From assembly GCF_900079725.1 (NCBI RefSeq), contig NZ_LT599032.1, positions 4,522,054 to 4,586,053 of the forward strand: DNA of 64,000 bases, written 5' to 3'. Below, one piece after another: positions 27,069 through 35,555 of this stretch. A program made the position numbers and the translations under genes. Positions within the stretch are counted from its first letter, which is position 1; every line of letters starts with the position of its first letter. Under the pieces are notes generated by a model, which was not told the DNA's origin, did not search any database, and saw only the letters and a list, made by a program, of their open reading frames with translations. Origin of the DNA: an uncultured Dysgonomonas sp. (lineage in GTDB: Bacteria > Bacteroidota > Bacteroidia > Bacteroidales > Dysgonomonadaceae).

Positions 27069-27599
27069 TTATTGTATATCTTTTAATTGCAATTTCATCA
27101 TAATATCTGTCTGTTCGTCATCACCTAGTCTGAAAATATGTTTATCAAACTCGACAAAACCATTCTTCTTATAAAAACTTATCGCTCTCGGATTCTCTTC
27201 CCATACACCTAGCCATACGGAATCGACACCTGTCTCCTGTGCTCTTTGTATAGCTTTCCGATAGAGCAATTGTCCCACACTTTTTCCGTGAAATTCTTTC
27301 AATACATAAATTCGCTCTATTTCAAGTGATTTAATATCATTGAGTTCTGTCTGCGATTGCCCTGAATTAAGTTTCAGGTAACCAATTACCTCTCCTCCGG
27401 ATATAGCAAAATAAAACTCTGAATCTTTATTGTTTAGCTCAATAGACAGGGTTTCAACTGAGAATTTCTCTGCCAGGTATTTAGACATGTTGTCTTCAGT
27501 ATTCACTTCCGAAAATGTTTCATAGAAAGTTTGCCTGCTGATTTTTTGTAATTGATCAATTTCATCGAATGTCACTCTTTTTGTTTCTATTTCTTTCAT
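27069..27599 (-). CDS. GNAT-family N-acetyltransferase
   Basis: The 176-residue protein has the GNAT fold: central strand-helix FYFAISGGEVIGYLKLN, the acetyl-CoA binding motif IYVLKEFHGKSVGQLLYRKA (the Q/R-x-x-G-x-G/A loop reads HGKSVGQ), and the C-terminal SVWLGVWEENPRAISFYKKNGF. This closely resembles spermidine/amino-group acetyltransferases of the PaiA type, but the acceptor cannot be inferred. It is probably co-transcribed with tag, starting 108 bases from the divergent DUF2867 gene. Confidence 0.88.
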   Translation of the reverse strand: MKEIETKRVTFDEIDQLQKISRQTFYETFSEVNTEDNMSKYLAEKFSVETLSIELNNKDSEFYFAISGGEVIGYLKLNSGQSQTELNDIKSLEIERIYVLKEFHGKSVGQLLYRKAIQRAQETGVDSVWLGVWEENPRAISFYKKNGFVEFDKHIFRLGDDEQTDIMMKLQLKDIQ

Positions 27600-27707
27600 A
27601 CAATATTAAATACGCTATTATAGTTTAAAAATACAACATAAATTATGATTAAGAACTAATTTGAAAATTAAAATCTTTAACTTTATCGTGAAATAGTAAA
27701 GAACAAA

Positions 27708-28223
27708 ATGATCGTAACACAAAAAAAGAATATTCCTCAAAAGGCATTAGTAAACAAATATCTTCCGGTCAACTACAAAGACATTTTCGAATGCATCATA
27801 GAGAATACTCCTATGATCACTGCCGACGATATTCAGGTTGCCTTCTGGACTATAAATCCTAAGTGGCTCGAAAATCTTTTCCGCATTCGCAACACGTTGG
27901 TTAAGCCATTCGGACTCAAAGGAGATGAAAACCGGAATACAGAAGAAATTGAACGTTGTATACGTCAGGGTGGTAATTATGGGCTTATGTCTGTTCCTGA
28001 CAAATCAGAAAATGAAACGGTGCTCTGCCTCAGCGACAAGCATTTGTCAGCGCATTTGTCTGTCTGTATAGAATATGAGGGAAACAAACAGACTATAAGT
28101 GTTATTACATTGGTCGAGTTTCATAACTGGCTTGGATATGCTTATTTCTATGCTATTTGCCCTTTTCATCATATTGTGGTAAGGAAAATGCTGAAGCATG
28201 CTATTAGGACTTGCACAGACTAG
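27708..28223 (+). CDS. DUF2867 family protein
   Basis: The 171-residue protein has the features of DUF2867, a small soluble family related to the SRPBCC-like lipid-binding folds: AFWTINPKWLENLFRIRNTLVKPFGLKGD in the first half (FW..NPKW...L...RN.LV.PFGLK) and a C-terminal FHHIVVRKMLKHAIR. Its function is unknown. The genes around it are unrelated and a repeat-rich intergenic region follows. Confidence 0.75.
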   Translation: MIVTQKKNIPQKALVNKYLPVNYKDIFECIIENTPMITADDIQVAFWTINPKWLENLFRIRNTLVKPFGLKGDENRNTEEIERCIRQGGNYGLMSVPDKSENETVLCLSDKHLSAHLSVCIEYEGNKQTISVITLVEFHNWLGYAYFYAICPFHHIVVRKMLKHAIRTCTD

Positions 28224-28272
28224 GCCAAACTTGGAATTGACAACTATAATTGCCAACTGTTTTATACATTAA

Positions 28273-28740
28273 TTAACTATATATTGTTAAAACTTGACAT
28301 ATCTGACATATATTCAGCTTTTAGCTGATAGCTTTGGCTGTCGTATAAGTGAGTTTTTCAGTGAACAGTTAACAATGTCTTTCTCGTAACAGTCCAGAGG
28401 ACGCAATAATTCGCAACTATTTCAAAAAGGTAACAAAGGTTACACATATTTCAGCTTTTAGCTGATAGCTCTTTGAGAATTCTTATATCCTGTCATGCTA
28501 AGAAGAGCGAAGCATCTCGTCAGTTAACAGTCATCAGTTTATAATTTGTAACTGAAAAAAGTAACAAAAGTAACAACATTCTCAGTCATCAGTCAACACT
28601 TATCAGTTTAACAATTAAAACCCGTTCAACTTATTACTCAATACTTACTTCTTACTAAAAGGTAACAAAGGTAACACTTTTTCTACCTATTACTTTTACC
28701 CTCTTTGTAGCCTTCCCTTGGGGAGGTTGGAGGGGCCGAT
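28273..28740. repeat. Repeat-rich intergenic region (composite words plus REP-like elements)
   Basis: About 700 bases (28224-28930) without a gene. Modules seen: TTAACTATATATTGTTAA (28273-28290), TGACATATCTGACA (28295-28308), two copies of a GCTTTTAGCTGATAGC word (28317-28336, 28454-28476), GGTAACAAAGG words (28429-28440, 28560s, 28657-28678), CAGTCATCAG words, a GTCATGCTAAGAAGAGCGAA-type element known as a REP-like repeat of Bacteroidetes (28491-28521), and a CTTCCCTTGGGGAGGTTGGA-type REP-like palindrome (28711-28736). Four of the modules recur at 44.8-44.95 kb. Confidence 0.75.
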
Positions 28741-28880
28741 CAATATTTCAAAGATCTACAAATCAATAGTTAAAGGCTGTGGGCTCTAATTGTATAGATA
28801 AACTTTTTCAAAAAAAGTAAATTTGTAACTCGATTTATAATATCAATAGAATATCAACAACTATTTCAGATAAACAGAAA

Positions 28881-28907
28881 CGGGACCTTTCAGTTGAAAG
28901 ATCCCGG
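28881..28907 (-). terminator. Rho-independent terminator after flavodoxin
   Basis: On the minus strand CGGGATCTTTCAA pairs with TTGAAAGGTCCCG (one mismatch), followed by TTTCTGTTT. It lies 24 bases after the flavodoxin stop. Confidence 0.75.
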
Positions 28908-28930
28908 TCCTATATACCTCTGTGGGCAAA

Positions 28931-29437
28931 TCAATCAAATTCCTTCTTTAATTGCTCCACCCATTCTTTAACTCTTTTGTCTGTCTTGCTATGCTGGTTT
29001 TCGAAATCGATAGCCAGTCCTGTAAACTTTCCATCTCGTATGGCACGTGAGTGTTCGAATGTATAGCCCTCTGTAGAAGTAAGCCCAACAAGAGTAGCTC
29101 CGATAGCCTCGAATGTTTCAGCAAGGATACCTATCCCGTCCACGAAGTTTTCGGGATACTTCACCTGATCGCCCAGTCCGAAGATAGCAATCTTTTTCCC
29201 TTTCATCTTCAATGTTTCCAGTTCAGGTTTTACTTCGTCCCAATAAGTAGGCAGTTCTCCATCGAACCAAGTGGAAACACCGATGATAATGTTGGTATAG
29301 CTTTCAAAATCTTTAGTCCATGCATCTTCTACGGGAATGAGATCAATCTTGTCCTCACCGAATGCAGCCTTTACTTTTTTTGCTATTGCCGCGGTTTTGG
29401 TTGTGCTTGTTCCGTAAAACAATCCTATTTTTTTCAT
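28931..29437 (-). CDS. fldA: Flavodoxin
   Basis: The 168-residue FMN electron carrier has the phosphate-binding loop GLFYGTSTTKTAAIAKKV, the WFDGELPTYWD region that covers the isoalloxazine ring, and FGLGDQVKYPENFVDGIG for the second loop, with the long-chain insertion (YTFEHSRAIRDGKFTGL) near the C-terminus. It serves low-potential reactions in the cytoplasm, for instance pyruvate or indolepyruvate oxidoreductases and radical SAM enzymes; the iorAB genes elsewhere in this window are possible partners. It is transcribed alone, between repeat elements on both sides. Confidence 0.95.
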   Translation of the reverse strand: MKKIGLFYGTSTTKTAAIAKKVKAAFGEDKIDLIPVEDAWTKDFESYTNIIIGVSTWFDGELPTYWDEVKPELETLKMKGKKIAIFGLGDQVKYPENFVDGIGILAETFEAIGATLVGLTSTEGYTFEHSRAIRDGKFTGLAIDFENQHSKTDKRVKEWVEQLKKEFD

Positions 29438-29451
29438 ATCTGTTAAGTTAT

Positions 29452-29557
29452 AGTCCCCCTGACCTCCCTCGAGGGGGAGGGACTCTGAGAGTCAAAGGGT
29501 GTATCAATATTTTTATTTCTGGGTTTACAAAAGTCCCCCGTGGGGGATTTAGGGGGC
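29452..29557. repeat. Two REP-like AGTCCCCC palindromes flanking a 50-base spacer
   Basis: Copy one (29452-29484) starts with AGTCCCCC and contains CCTCCCTC-GAGGGGGAGG followed by GACT; copy two (29531-29558) reads AGTCCCCCGTGGGGG with an AGGGGGCT end. Both form stable GC-rich hairpins unlike the AT-rich surroundings. Such AGTCCCCC elements are recurrent intergenic repeats in Bacteroidetes. The pair lies between flavodoxin and the E1 gene and may block read-through. Confidence 0.8.
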
Positions 29558-29559
29558 TG

Positions 29560-31593
29560 CTAATATTCTAATAACTTCTTAGCTGCCTCATATATCCGAT
29601 CTTCTCCCGGCAATACAGCCTTTTCCAATATAGGATTGAAACCTACCGGAGTAAATGTAGAGCCTACACGCTGCACAGGAGCATCCAGATAGCGGAACAT
29701 TTCAGTTCCTATCATGGCTGCTATTTCTGCACCAAATCCGGAGAATACTTTATCTTCATGTACAACAAGTACTTTGCTGGTTTTCTTCACCGATTCGAAA
29801 ATTGCGTCTTTGTCGAGAGGTACAAGCGAGCGGATATCGATTACTTCCACATCCCAACCGCCTTCTTTGGCTAGACGTTCCGCTGCATTGAGGCTGAATA
29901 GGGTTGTGTTGCCGTATGTGATAAGGCTCAAATCTTTACCCGGACGGCGGATACGTGCCTTTCCGAAAGGTACTTCAAAGTCGTCAGGGATGACGGTTGA
30001 GGCTTCTACTGAGTTGTATAATGCTTTCGGTTCAAGGAATACGGTAAATCCTTCGGAACGCATACTAGTACGTAGCAATCCCGCAGCATCATCTGCAAAT
30101 GACGGGTAAACAATGCGTGCACCCGGAAGCGTTGTTAATGTTCCTTCCAGATTTTGCGAGTGATACATACCGCCACCGATAAATCCGCCCGAAGCCAACC
30201 TTAAGGTAATATTCGGTGAAAATTTACCATTGCTGCGCCAGTAGTCGTGCGTGCATTCCACATATTGTTCCATGGCTGGCCAGAAGTAATCGGCAAACTC
30301 GGCACCTTCGACTACGATACGGATTTTTTTGTCAAATCGGCTCATACCATTGGCTGTGGCCACGATGTAGTCTTCGGCAATAGGTGCATTAAAAACACGT
30401 TCTTCGCCAAATTCCTGCTGCATACCTTTCGATACGTTAAACACACCTCCTTTGTCCTTATTGGCTACGTCCTGTCCCCAAAGGAAAGTATCCGGATTGT
30501 GCCGGAATTCAGCTTTTAATGTTTCGTTCAATGCAGTAACGAGATTTTTCTTTTCTCCTTCTTCCTTATGCGTACCGTCAACATATTTCTGAGGGTGATA
30601 TGGTTCAGGGTTTACAAAGTCAAATATCGAAGCAGGATCAGGATCGGGTGCAGCTAAAGCTTTTTTGTTAGCGGCACTCAATTCTTTCTTTGCATTGGCT
30701 TCTATTTCTTTCAACTCCTCTTCTGTGAGGCGTTTGTAGCGCAACAGCATACGGCGAAACTTCATCAGAGGATCGGCTTCTTTTACATATTTCAATTCGT
30801 TTTCGTCACGATAAAGCGTATGTTTATCCGAGTTGGAGTGCGAGCCTATACGTACGCAATTGGCGTGTACAATTACCGGAGTGCGATTTTCGATAGCGAA
30901 TTCGCGGGCTTCGGTCATAGCGTTCATCGAATCGAATACATCTTTACCATTACAATGTATGATGCGCAGGTTTTTAATTCCACTGAAATTTTCAGAGGCC
31001 TTACGGTTAGCTGTCTGGTCTTTTTTAGGAACGGATATACCATAACCATTGTCCTGAACAACAAGGATAAATGGCAGGCGTTCTTTCGATGCTCCATTGA
31101 TTGCTTCGTATACATAACCTTCCGATGTAGATGAATCTCCGTGCGAAGCTATTGCCACCCCTTTGTGCTTATAGTAAACCATAGCGCGGGCAGTACCTAC
31201 AGCCTGAGAGTCGTGATTGGCAGTTGCCGACGATACATTCTGTATTCCCCATTCAGGCTTGGCAAAGTGATTCGACATATGGCGTCCGCCACTGGCAGGG
31301 TCGGTAGCTTTTGATATACCGTTCAGAATAAGCTCTTCGGCGGTTAGTCCTGCCGATAGTACGGTGAGCATATCTCTGTAGTAGGGAAACATAAAATCTT
31401 CGCCCCTTTTAAATACTTGTCCCATTGCCAGTTGTATGCCGTCATGCCCCGCATAAGGTGCATGATACGACCAACCCAGCGATTGCAGGAGATAAGCAGG
31501 AGCTTTCTCGTCGATAGCACGCCCCAATGTCATCAGGTGATACCATTTTTTGAGCGTTTCTTTGTCTGTGGTTTTTATATCGTATTTTTTCAT
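29560..31593 (-). CDS. 2-oxoacid dehydrogenase E1, alpha and beta fused (branched-chain type)
   Basis: The 677-residue protein carries both halves of a heterotetrameric E1 in one chain. Residues 1-330 are the alpha part, with the ThDP motif GDSSTSEGYVYEAINGASKE and QDNGYGISVP; residues about 345-677 are the beta part, with GQDVANKDKGGVFNVSKGM, APIAEDYIVATANGMSRF and a C-terminal HEDKVFSGFGAEIAAMIG. It decarboxylates a 2-oxoacid and loads the acyl group on E2 lipoate. The fused form is common in Bacteroidetes and usually called branched-chain type, making isobutyryl-, isovaleryl- or 2-methylbutyryl-CoA for fatty acids; substrate identity is inferred. It is last in the lpd-lplA-E2-E1 series. 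Confidence 0.9.
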   Translation of the reverse strand: MKKYDIKTTDKETLKKWYHLMTLGRAIDEKAPAYLLQSLGWSYHAPYAGHDGIQLAMGQVFKRGEDFMFPYYRDMLTVLSAGLTAEELILNGISKATDPASGGRHMSNHFAKPEWGIQNVSSATANHDSQAVGTARAMVYYKHKGVAIASHGDSSTSEGYVYEAINGASKERLPFILVVQDNGYGISVPKKDQTANRKASENFSGIKNLRIIHCNGKDVFDSMNAMTEAREFAIENRTPVIVHANCVRIGSHSNSDKHTLYRDENELKYVKEADPLMKFRRMLLRYKRLTEEELKEIEANAKKELSAANKKALAAPDPDPASIFDFVNPEPYHPQKYVDGTHKEEGEKKNLVTALNETLKAEFRHNPDTFLWGQDVANKDKGGVFNVSKGMQQEFGEERVFNAPIAEDYIVATANGMSRFDKKIRIVVEGAEFADYFWPAMEQYVECTHDYWRSNGKFSPNITLRLASGGFIGGGMYHSQNLEGTLTTLPGARIVYPSFADDAAGLLRTSMRSEGFTVFLEPKALYNSVEASTVIPDDFEVPFGKARIRRPGKDLSLITYGNTTLFSLNAAERLAKEGGWDVEVIDIRSLVPLDKDAIFESVKKTSKVLVVHEDKVFSGFGAEIAAMIGTEMFRYLDAPVQRVGSTFTPVGFNPILEKAVLPGEDRIYEAAKKLLEY

Positions 31594-31606
31594 TCTTATT
31601 TTTTGT

Positions 31607-31678
31607 TAGTTGACAAGTAGACGAGATACGAGATACAAGTTAGAGGCTCGTTTACTTGTACCTTGTCTACTTATATCT
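31607..31678. repeat. Imperfect palindrome of ACAAGTAGAC/GAGATAC words
   Basis: Left arm 31607-31641 (TTGACAAGTAGACGAGATAC then GAGATACAAGTTAG), right arm 31652-31678 (TACTTGTACCTTGTCTACTT). Fills the whole gap between the E2 and E1 genes. The same words recur between menB and menC at 39.3 kb. Confidence 0.85.
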
Positions 31679-31682
31679 GAGT

Positions 31683-33038
31683 TTATTCATTCCAGTTTTC
31701 CAGATACTCTGCTATGCGGTGCAAGAAGTTACCTCCCAGCATACCGTCTATCACACGGTGATCATACGACAATGACAGATACATCTTGTGACGGATAGCT
31801 ATTACATCTCCTTCAGGAGTTTCTACTATAGAAGGTTTCTTTTCGATAATACCTACACCCAGAATTGCAACTTCCGGCTGATTGATGATCGGAGTACCGA
31901 ACAAGCTCTTGAATGATCCGAAATTGGTGATAGTAAATGTACCGCCTTGTATCTCGTCCGGCATCAGTTTGTTTGCGCGTGCCTTGTTAGCAAGTGAGTT
32001 TACAGATGCGGCTATTCCGCTAATACTTAGTTTGTCGGCATCTTTTACTACAGGTACAATCAGGTTACCATCGTTCAGCGATACGGCAACACCCACATTG
32101 ATACGTTTCTTCTCTATAATATTATATCCATCTACCGATGAATTTACACGAGGGAAATCTTTCAAAGCCTTAGCTGTCGCCTCTACGATTGGAGACATAT
32201 ATGTAAGACTGATACCTTCGCGTTTCTTGAATGTATCTTTGTTCTCTTCACGCCATTTCACCAGTTTGGTTACATCTACTTCGATCACGTTGGTTACATG
32301 CGGAGAAATCTTCTTGGATGAAGTCATCCGGTCAGCAATGATCTTGCGTATAGGATCCATTGCAATGACTGTATCGCCATCGGCTACAGCCACAGGAACG
32401 GCAGGCTTCGGCGCATCGTTGGTTTGTGAATGTGAAGCCGTTGCAGCAGCAGGCTTTTCTGCAGCTACTGGTTTTGGTTTTGTTTCCGCAGTAGTAATTC
32501 CTTTTTTCTTATTGTCTATATATTTTTCTATATCGCGTTTACTCAAACGGCCTTCGTATCCGGAGCCGGGAATAGCATCGAGTTCTTCTTTATCGATTTT
32601 AGCATCGCGGGCTTTGCCTAGAACAACAGGCGAATACCATCTGTCGCCACTGTTTTTTGTAGCGGGTGCACTTACTGTCGGTTCGGCAGGTGTAGCAGCC
32701 GGAGCGGCTTTTTCTTCTGCTCTTGCCGGAGTCGTAGGTTCTTCTTTCTTTTCAGCAGCCGGGGCCGGAGCAGCTTCTTCGCTCTCGCCTTCTTCATCTT
32801 CGAGTTGTACGACAGCGACCACTGTGCCCACCGCAACAGTATCTCCTTCCTTAAACAGTATTTCAAGTACCTTACCAGCAACAGGCGACGGGATTTCCGC
32901 ACTTACCTTTGCTGTATTCACTTCGAACAATACATCATCTTCGTTGATGGTGTCACCTACTTTTATCGACCACGAAATGATTGTCCCTTCTGTAATACTT
33001 TCGCCCAGTTTGGGCATTTTTATTTCAAATTTTGACAT
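31683..33038 (-). CDS. 2-oxoacid dehydrogenase E2 (dihydrolipoamide acyltransferase)
   Basis: The 451-residue core subunit has one lipoyl domain (residues 1-78; lipoylated Lys44 in NTAKVSAEIPS), a long Ala/Pro/Glu-rich linker (about 80-135), a peripheral-subunit binding domain (about 140-180, SPVVLGKARDAKIDKEEL...YEGRLSKRDIEKYI) and the CoA-dependent acyltransferase domain (about 225-451) with the catalytic SYDHRVIDG near residue 430. It forms the multimeric core that binds E1 and the lpd product. The lipoate ligase gene lies directly upstream, matching a need to attach lipoate to Lys44. Confidence 0.95.
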   Translation of the reverse strand: MSKFEIKMPKLGESITEGTIISWSIKVGDTINEDDVLFEVNTAKVSAEIPSPVAGKVLEILFKEGDTVAVGTVVAVVQLEDEEGESEEAAPAPAAEKKEEPTTPARAEEKAAPAATPAEPTVSAPATKNSGDRWYSPVVLGKARDAKIDKEELDAIPGSGYEGRLSKRDIEKYIDNKKKGITTAETKPKPVAAEKPAAATASHSQTNDAPKPAVPVAVADGDTVIAMDPIRKIIADRMTSSKKISPHVTNVIEVDVTKLVKWREENKDTFKKREGISLTYMSPIVEATAKALKDFPRVNSSVDGYNIIEKKRINVGVAVSLNDGNLIVPVVKDADKLSISGIAASVNSLANKARANKLMPDEIQGGTFTITNFGSFKSLFGTPIINQPEVAILGVGIIEKKPSIVETPEGDVIAIRHKMYLSLSYDHRVIDGMLGGNFLHRIAEYLENWNE

Positions 33039-33064
33039 GGTTAATTATATATTTTGGTTTATTC

Positions 33065-33826
33065 TTATACATATAAATAATTATTGCTTACTGGCCTGTT
33101 GCCATGAAAGTTCCACTCTTCGGTAGTATATTTCAATGCCGATAGTGTTTCTACAGCGGAAATATCTTCTTTCGAAAATTTATACATCTTGTTTTCCTTG
33201 TCCTTATTGAGAAAATAATCGAGTATGTATTTCTTGAAAAACTTTATATCCAAAGGCTTATCCAGGTGTTGCAGAATATTGGTAACAGGGCTTTTTACCG
33301 ATTTTACATAAATACGGTTGTCTGTCTTGTTTTCCAGTTGCTTAGGGTCGCTCTCCAATGTGGAGACAAGGCTGCTGAGGTCAGACGAAAAAAGCAGGGT
33401 AGCATGATACATTACCCTGTCTTTGTGTACACATTGCGCACTTCCCGATATCTTCAGTCCGTCAATATTTATCGCCCTGCGTTCGTCCGATTGGGCATGT
33501 ATACCGATTTCGGAGAGTAGGGCGATAATCTGTTTTGTGAACTTGTCGAAGTTTACATTATTATTTTTCTCGATGAATGTGAGGTTGAGGTTGCCGAGGT
33601 CGTGAAACACTGTACCTCCGCCCGAAAAGCGCCTGACGACTTTTATCCGGTTACGTTTGACGAAGTCGAGATTTATCTCAGCCAGTACATTCTGATATTT
33701 GCCAACAATGACCGACGGTTCGTTTTGCCATAGCATAAAAATATCTTCACTGAAATTTTTCAGAAGATATTCTTCGCTTGCCAGATTGAAATAAGCGTCG
33801 GTATGAGTATTGTTGATACAAAGCAT
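33065..33826 (-). CDS. lplA: Lipoate-protein ligase A
   Basis: The 253-residue enzyme activates free lipoate with ATP and attaches it to the E2 lysine. The family motif RRFSGGGTVFHDLGNLN is near residue 65, followed by a lysine-containing KISGSAQ block around 130. It is short: long-form LplA of Escherichia coli has an additional C-terminal domain of about 90 residues that is missing or reduced here, as in compact Bacteroidetes ligases. Position inside the E2-E3 cluster strongly supports lipoate scavenging for this dehydrogenase. Confidence 0.9.
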   Translation of the reverse strand: MLCINNTHTDAYFNLASEEYLLKNFSEDIFMLWQNEPSVIVGKYQNVLAEINLDFVKRNRIKVVRRFSGGGTVFHDLGNLNLTFIEKNNNVNFDKFTKQIIALLSEIGIHAQSDERRAINIDGLKISGSAQCVHKDRVMYHATLLFSSDLSSLVSTLESDPKQLENKTDNRIYVKSVKSPVTNILQHLDKPLDIKFFKKYILDYFLNKDKENKMYKFSKEDISAVETLSALKYTTEEWNFHGNRPVSNNYLYV

Positions 33827-33839
33827 AATTATTAGTTTT

Positions 33840-33912
33840 ATTTCAAGATTTCAAGATTCGGAATTTATTTTTCTTTTTAATTTTGAAATCTGATATTTTT
33901 TAATCTTGAAAT
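33840..33912. repeat. Imperfect palindrome of ATTTCAAGATT words
   Basis: Left arm 33840-33862 contains ATTTCAAGATTTCAAGATTC; right arm 33881-33912 contains TTTTGAAATCTGATA and AATCTTGAAAT, the reverse complements. It fills most of the gap between lplA and lpdA. Confidence 0.8.
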
Positions 33913-33918
33913 TATAAT

Positions 33919-35268
33919 TCATGAGAATAACGTTTCGTGTATAATTTCGCTCACGGTAGGGTGAGGGTATACATGTTTGCGGAATTCTTCCACAGTATCG
34001 CCGTTTTCAATTGCTATTCCAGCAATAACAATGAGTTCCGATGCCGGATTACCGAGCATATGACAACCGATGATGCGGTCGTCGTCAGCCACAATTATCT
34101 TACATAGACCGTTGCCCACCTCATTTTCGGCGACGAAACGGCCCGAGTAAGCCATCGGGAGTTTCAGTACGCGGAATGATTCGCCGTTTGCATTCAGTTC
34201 TTCTTCTGTTTTACCTACACCCGCTAGTTCAGGGTTAGTATAAACTACTCCCGGGATGGCTTTGTAGCTCATTTTATCATCCTCGCCTACAATATGGCTA
34301 ATAGCAACCTCGCCTTCACGGATCGCAGTGTGAGCCAGTAATGAGAATCCGGTAACATCACCTGCGGCATATACACGAGGATTGCTGGTTTGCATGTATT
34401 CATTCACTTTAATGCCGTTTTTCAGCATTTCGATGTTCAGATTTTCGAGTCCGAAGTCTTTTACTATCGGCCTGCGGCCTACGCTTACGAGGATACGGTC
34501 GGCCTCGATGGTTTCTGTTTTACCGTCTTTTTCTACTACAACACCGTTCTTCGTAATCTCTACCACTTTTGTATTCAGGCGGAAAGTAACACCTTTCTTT
34601 GTATAGTCGGTGCGCAGCATGGCTGAGGTTTCTTTATCCATTGCACCGAGTATTTCGGGCATCATCTCTATTACATTTACTTTTACTCCCATACTGTTAA
34701 AGAATGAAGCAAATTCGATGCCGATAACACCGCCGCCGATAATGGCCAGGGATTTGGGTAATTCTTTCGATTCCAGAGCCTCTTTCGATGTCCAGTAGTC
34801 TACATCGGACAGTCCCTTGATGGGGGGAATAATCGTTTCGGAGCCGGTACACAATAGTATATATTTTACGGAGTATGTGTTATCACCGCTTTTAATGTAA
34901 AACAGACCATTGTCTTCATTCACAATATTGGCTGCACCCTGCACAACTGTAACCCCGTTGAAGTTCAGTTTAGCACTTACCCCAGCAGTCAGTTTTTTTA
35001 CAACCTTATCTTTTCGGGATATAATTTTAGGCAGGTCGAAGGTTGGTTCACCTTCTACAGATATTCCATATTTTGATGCACCTTTTATACTGTCCAGAGT
35101 TTTAGCTGAATAGAGTAATGTCTTGGTCGGGATACACCCTTCGTTCAGACAAACACCCCCGATTGCATTTTTCTCGAAGAGTATTGTTCTCAAACCGTTC
35201 AAGGCAGCCTTTTCAGCAGCATTGTATCCTGCCGGGCCACCTCCGATAATTGCTATATCATGTTCCAT
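33919..35268 (-). CDS. lpdA: Dihydrolipoyl dehydrogenase (E3)
   Basis: The 449-residue FAD/NAD disulfide oxidoreductase reoxidises dihydrolipoate on E2. Motifs: FAD-binding IAIIGGGPAGYNAAEKAA at the N-terminus, redox disulfide GGVCLNEGCIPTKTLLY (Cys40 and Cys45), NAD-binding SLAIIGGGVIGIEFASFF near 175, second FAD site PRVYAAGDVTGFSLLAH near 305, and the catalytic His-Glu pair in YPHPTVSEIIHE at the end. It is the first gene of the cluster, divergent from menF with 287 bases between, and shares that region with a perfect 14-base palindrome. Confidence 0.97.
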   Translation of the reverse strand: MEHDIAIIGGGPAGYNAAEKAALNGLRTILFEKNAIGGVCLNEGCIPTKTLLYSAKTLDSIKGASKYGISVEGEPTFDLPKIISRKDKVVKKLTAGVSAKLNFNGVTVVQGAANIVNEDNGLFYIKSGDNTYSVKYILLCTGSETIIPPIKGLSDVDYWTSKEALESKELPKSLAIIGGGVIGIEFASFFNSMGVKVNVIEMMPEILGAMDKETSAMLRTDYTKKGVTFRLNTKVVEITKNGVVVEKDGKTETIEADRILVSVGRRPIVKDFGLENLNIEMLKNGIKVNEYMQTSNPRVYAAGDVTGFSLLAHTAIREGEVAISHIVGEDDKMSYKAIPGVVYTNPELAGVGKTEEELNANGESFRVLKLPMAYSGRFVAENEVGNGLCKIIVADDDRIIGCHMLGNPASELIVIAGIAIENGDTVEEFRKHVYPHPTVSEIIHETLFS

Positions 35269-35448
35269 AGTTGTTATTATTTAATATCTTATTTAGTGCT
35301 TGATTAACAATGCTGTTTAACATTTTGTTTTATAGAAATTGATTATATCCATTAGATAGATTCTATCTATAATGTAAACTCAATGTTACAAATTCATGCA
35401 TGTGAAACGGTTGTAGCTTTGACTGAAAAAAAATGTAGGCTTGTAAAT

Positions 35449-35462
35449 ATGTTGTACAACAT
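35449..35462. promoter_or_regulatory. Perfect 14-base palindrome between lpdA and menF (candidate operator)
   Basis: ATGTTGTACAACAT is fully symmetrical and lies 53 bases before the candidate menF -7 box and 180 bases before the lpdA start. A regulator binding site for one or both divergent units is possible; no regulator is linked. Confidence 0.35.
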
Positions 35463-35515
35463 GTTTTGAAGTAAAAAAGTCAACTGAATATAGCAGTATG
35501 ATGTCCTATTTAGTG

Positions 35516-35523
35516 TACTTTTG
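35516..35523 (+). promoter_or_regulatory. Candidate -7 box TAnnTTTG for the men operon
   Basis: TACTTTTG, 32 bases before the menF ATG. No clear -33 TTG. Confidence 0.45.
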
Positions 35524-35555
35524 TAAATTAGATTTTAATCAACGTTATGTTTTAA

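Noticed and set aside
28224-28930. CRISPR-like array because of repeated short words
   Set aside because: Repeats are irregular in length, spacing and orientation, with no unique spacers of constant size and no cas genes.
29560-31593. Two separate E1 genes joined by a sequencing error
   Set aside because: The chain is continuous with a natural linker, and fused alpha-beta E1 proteins of this length are known in Bacteroidetes.
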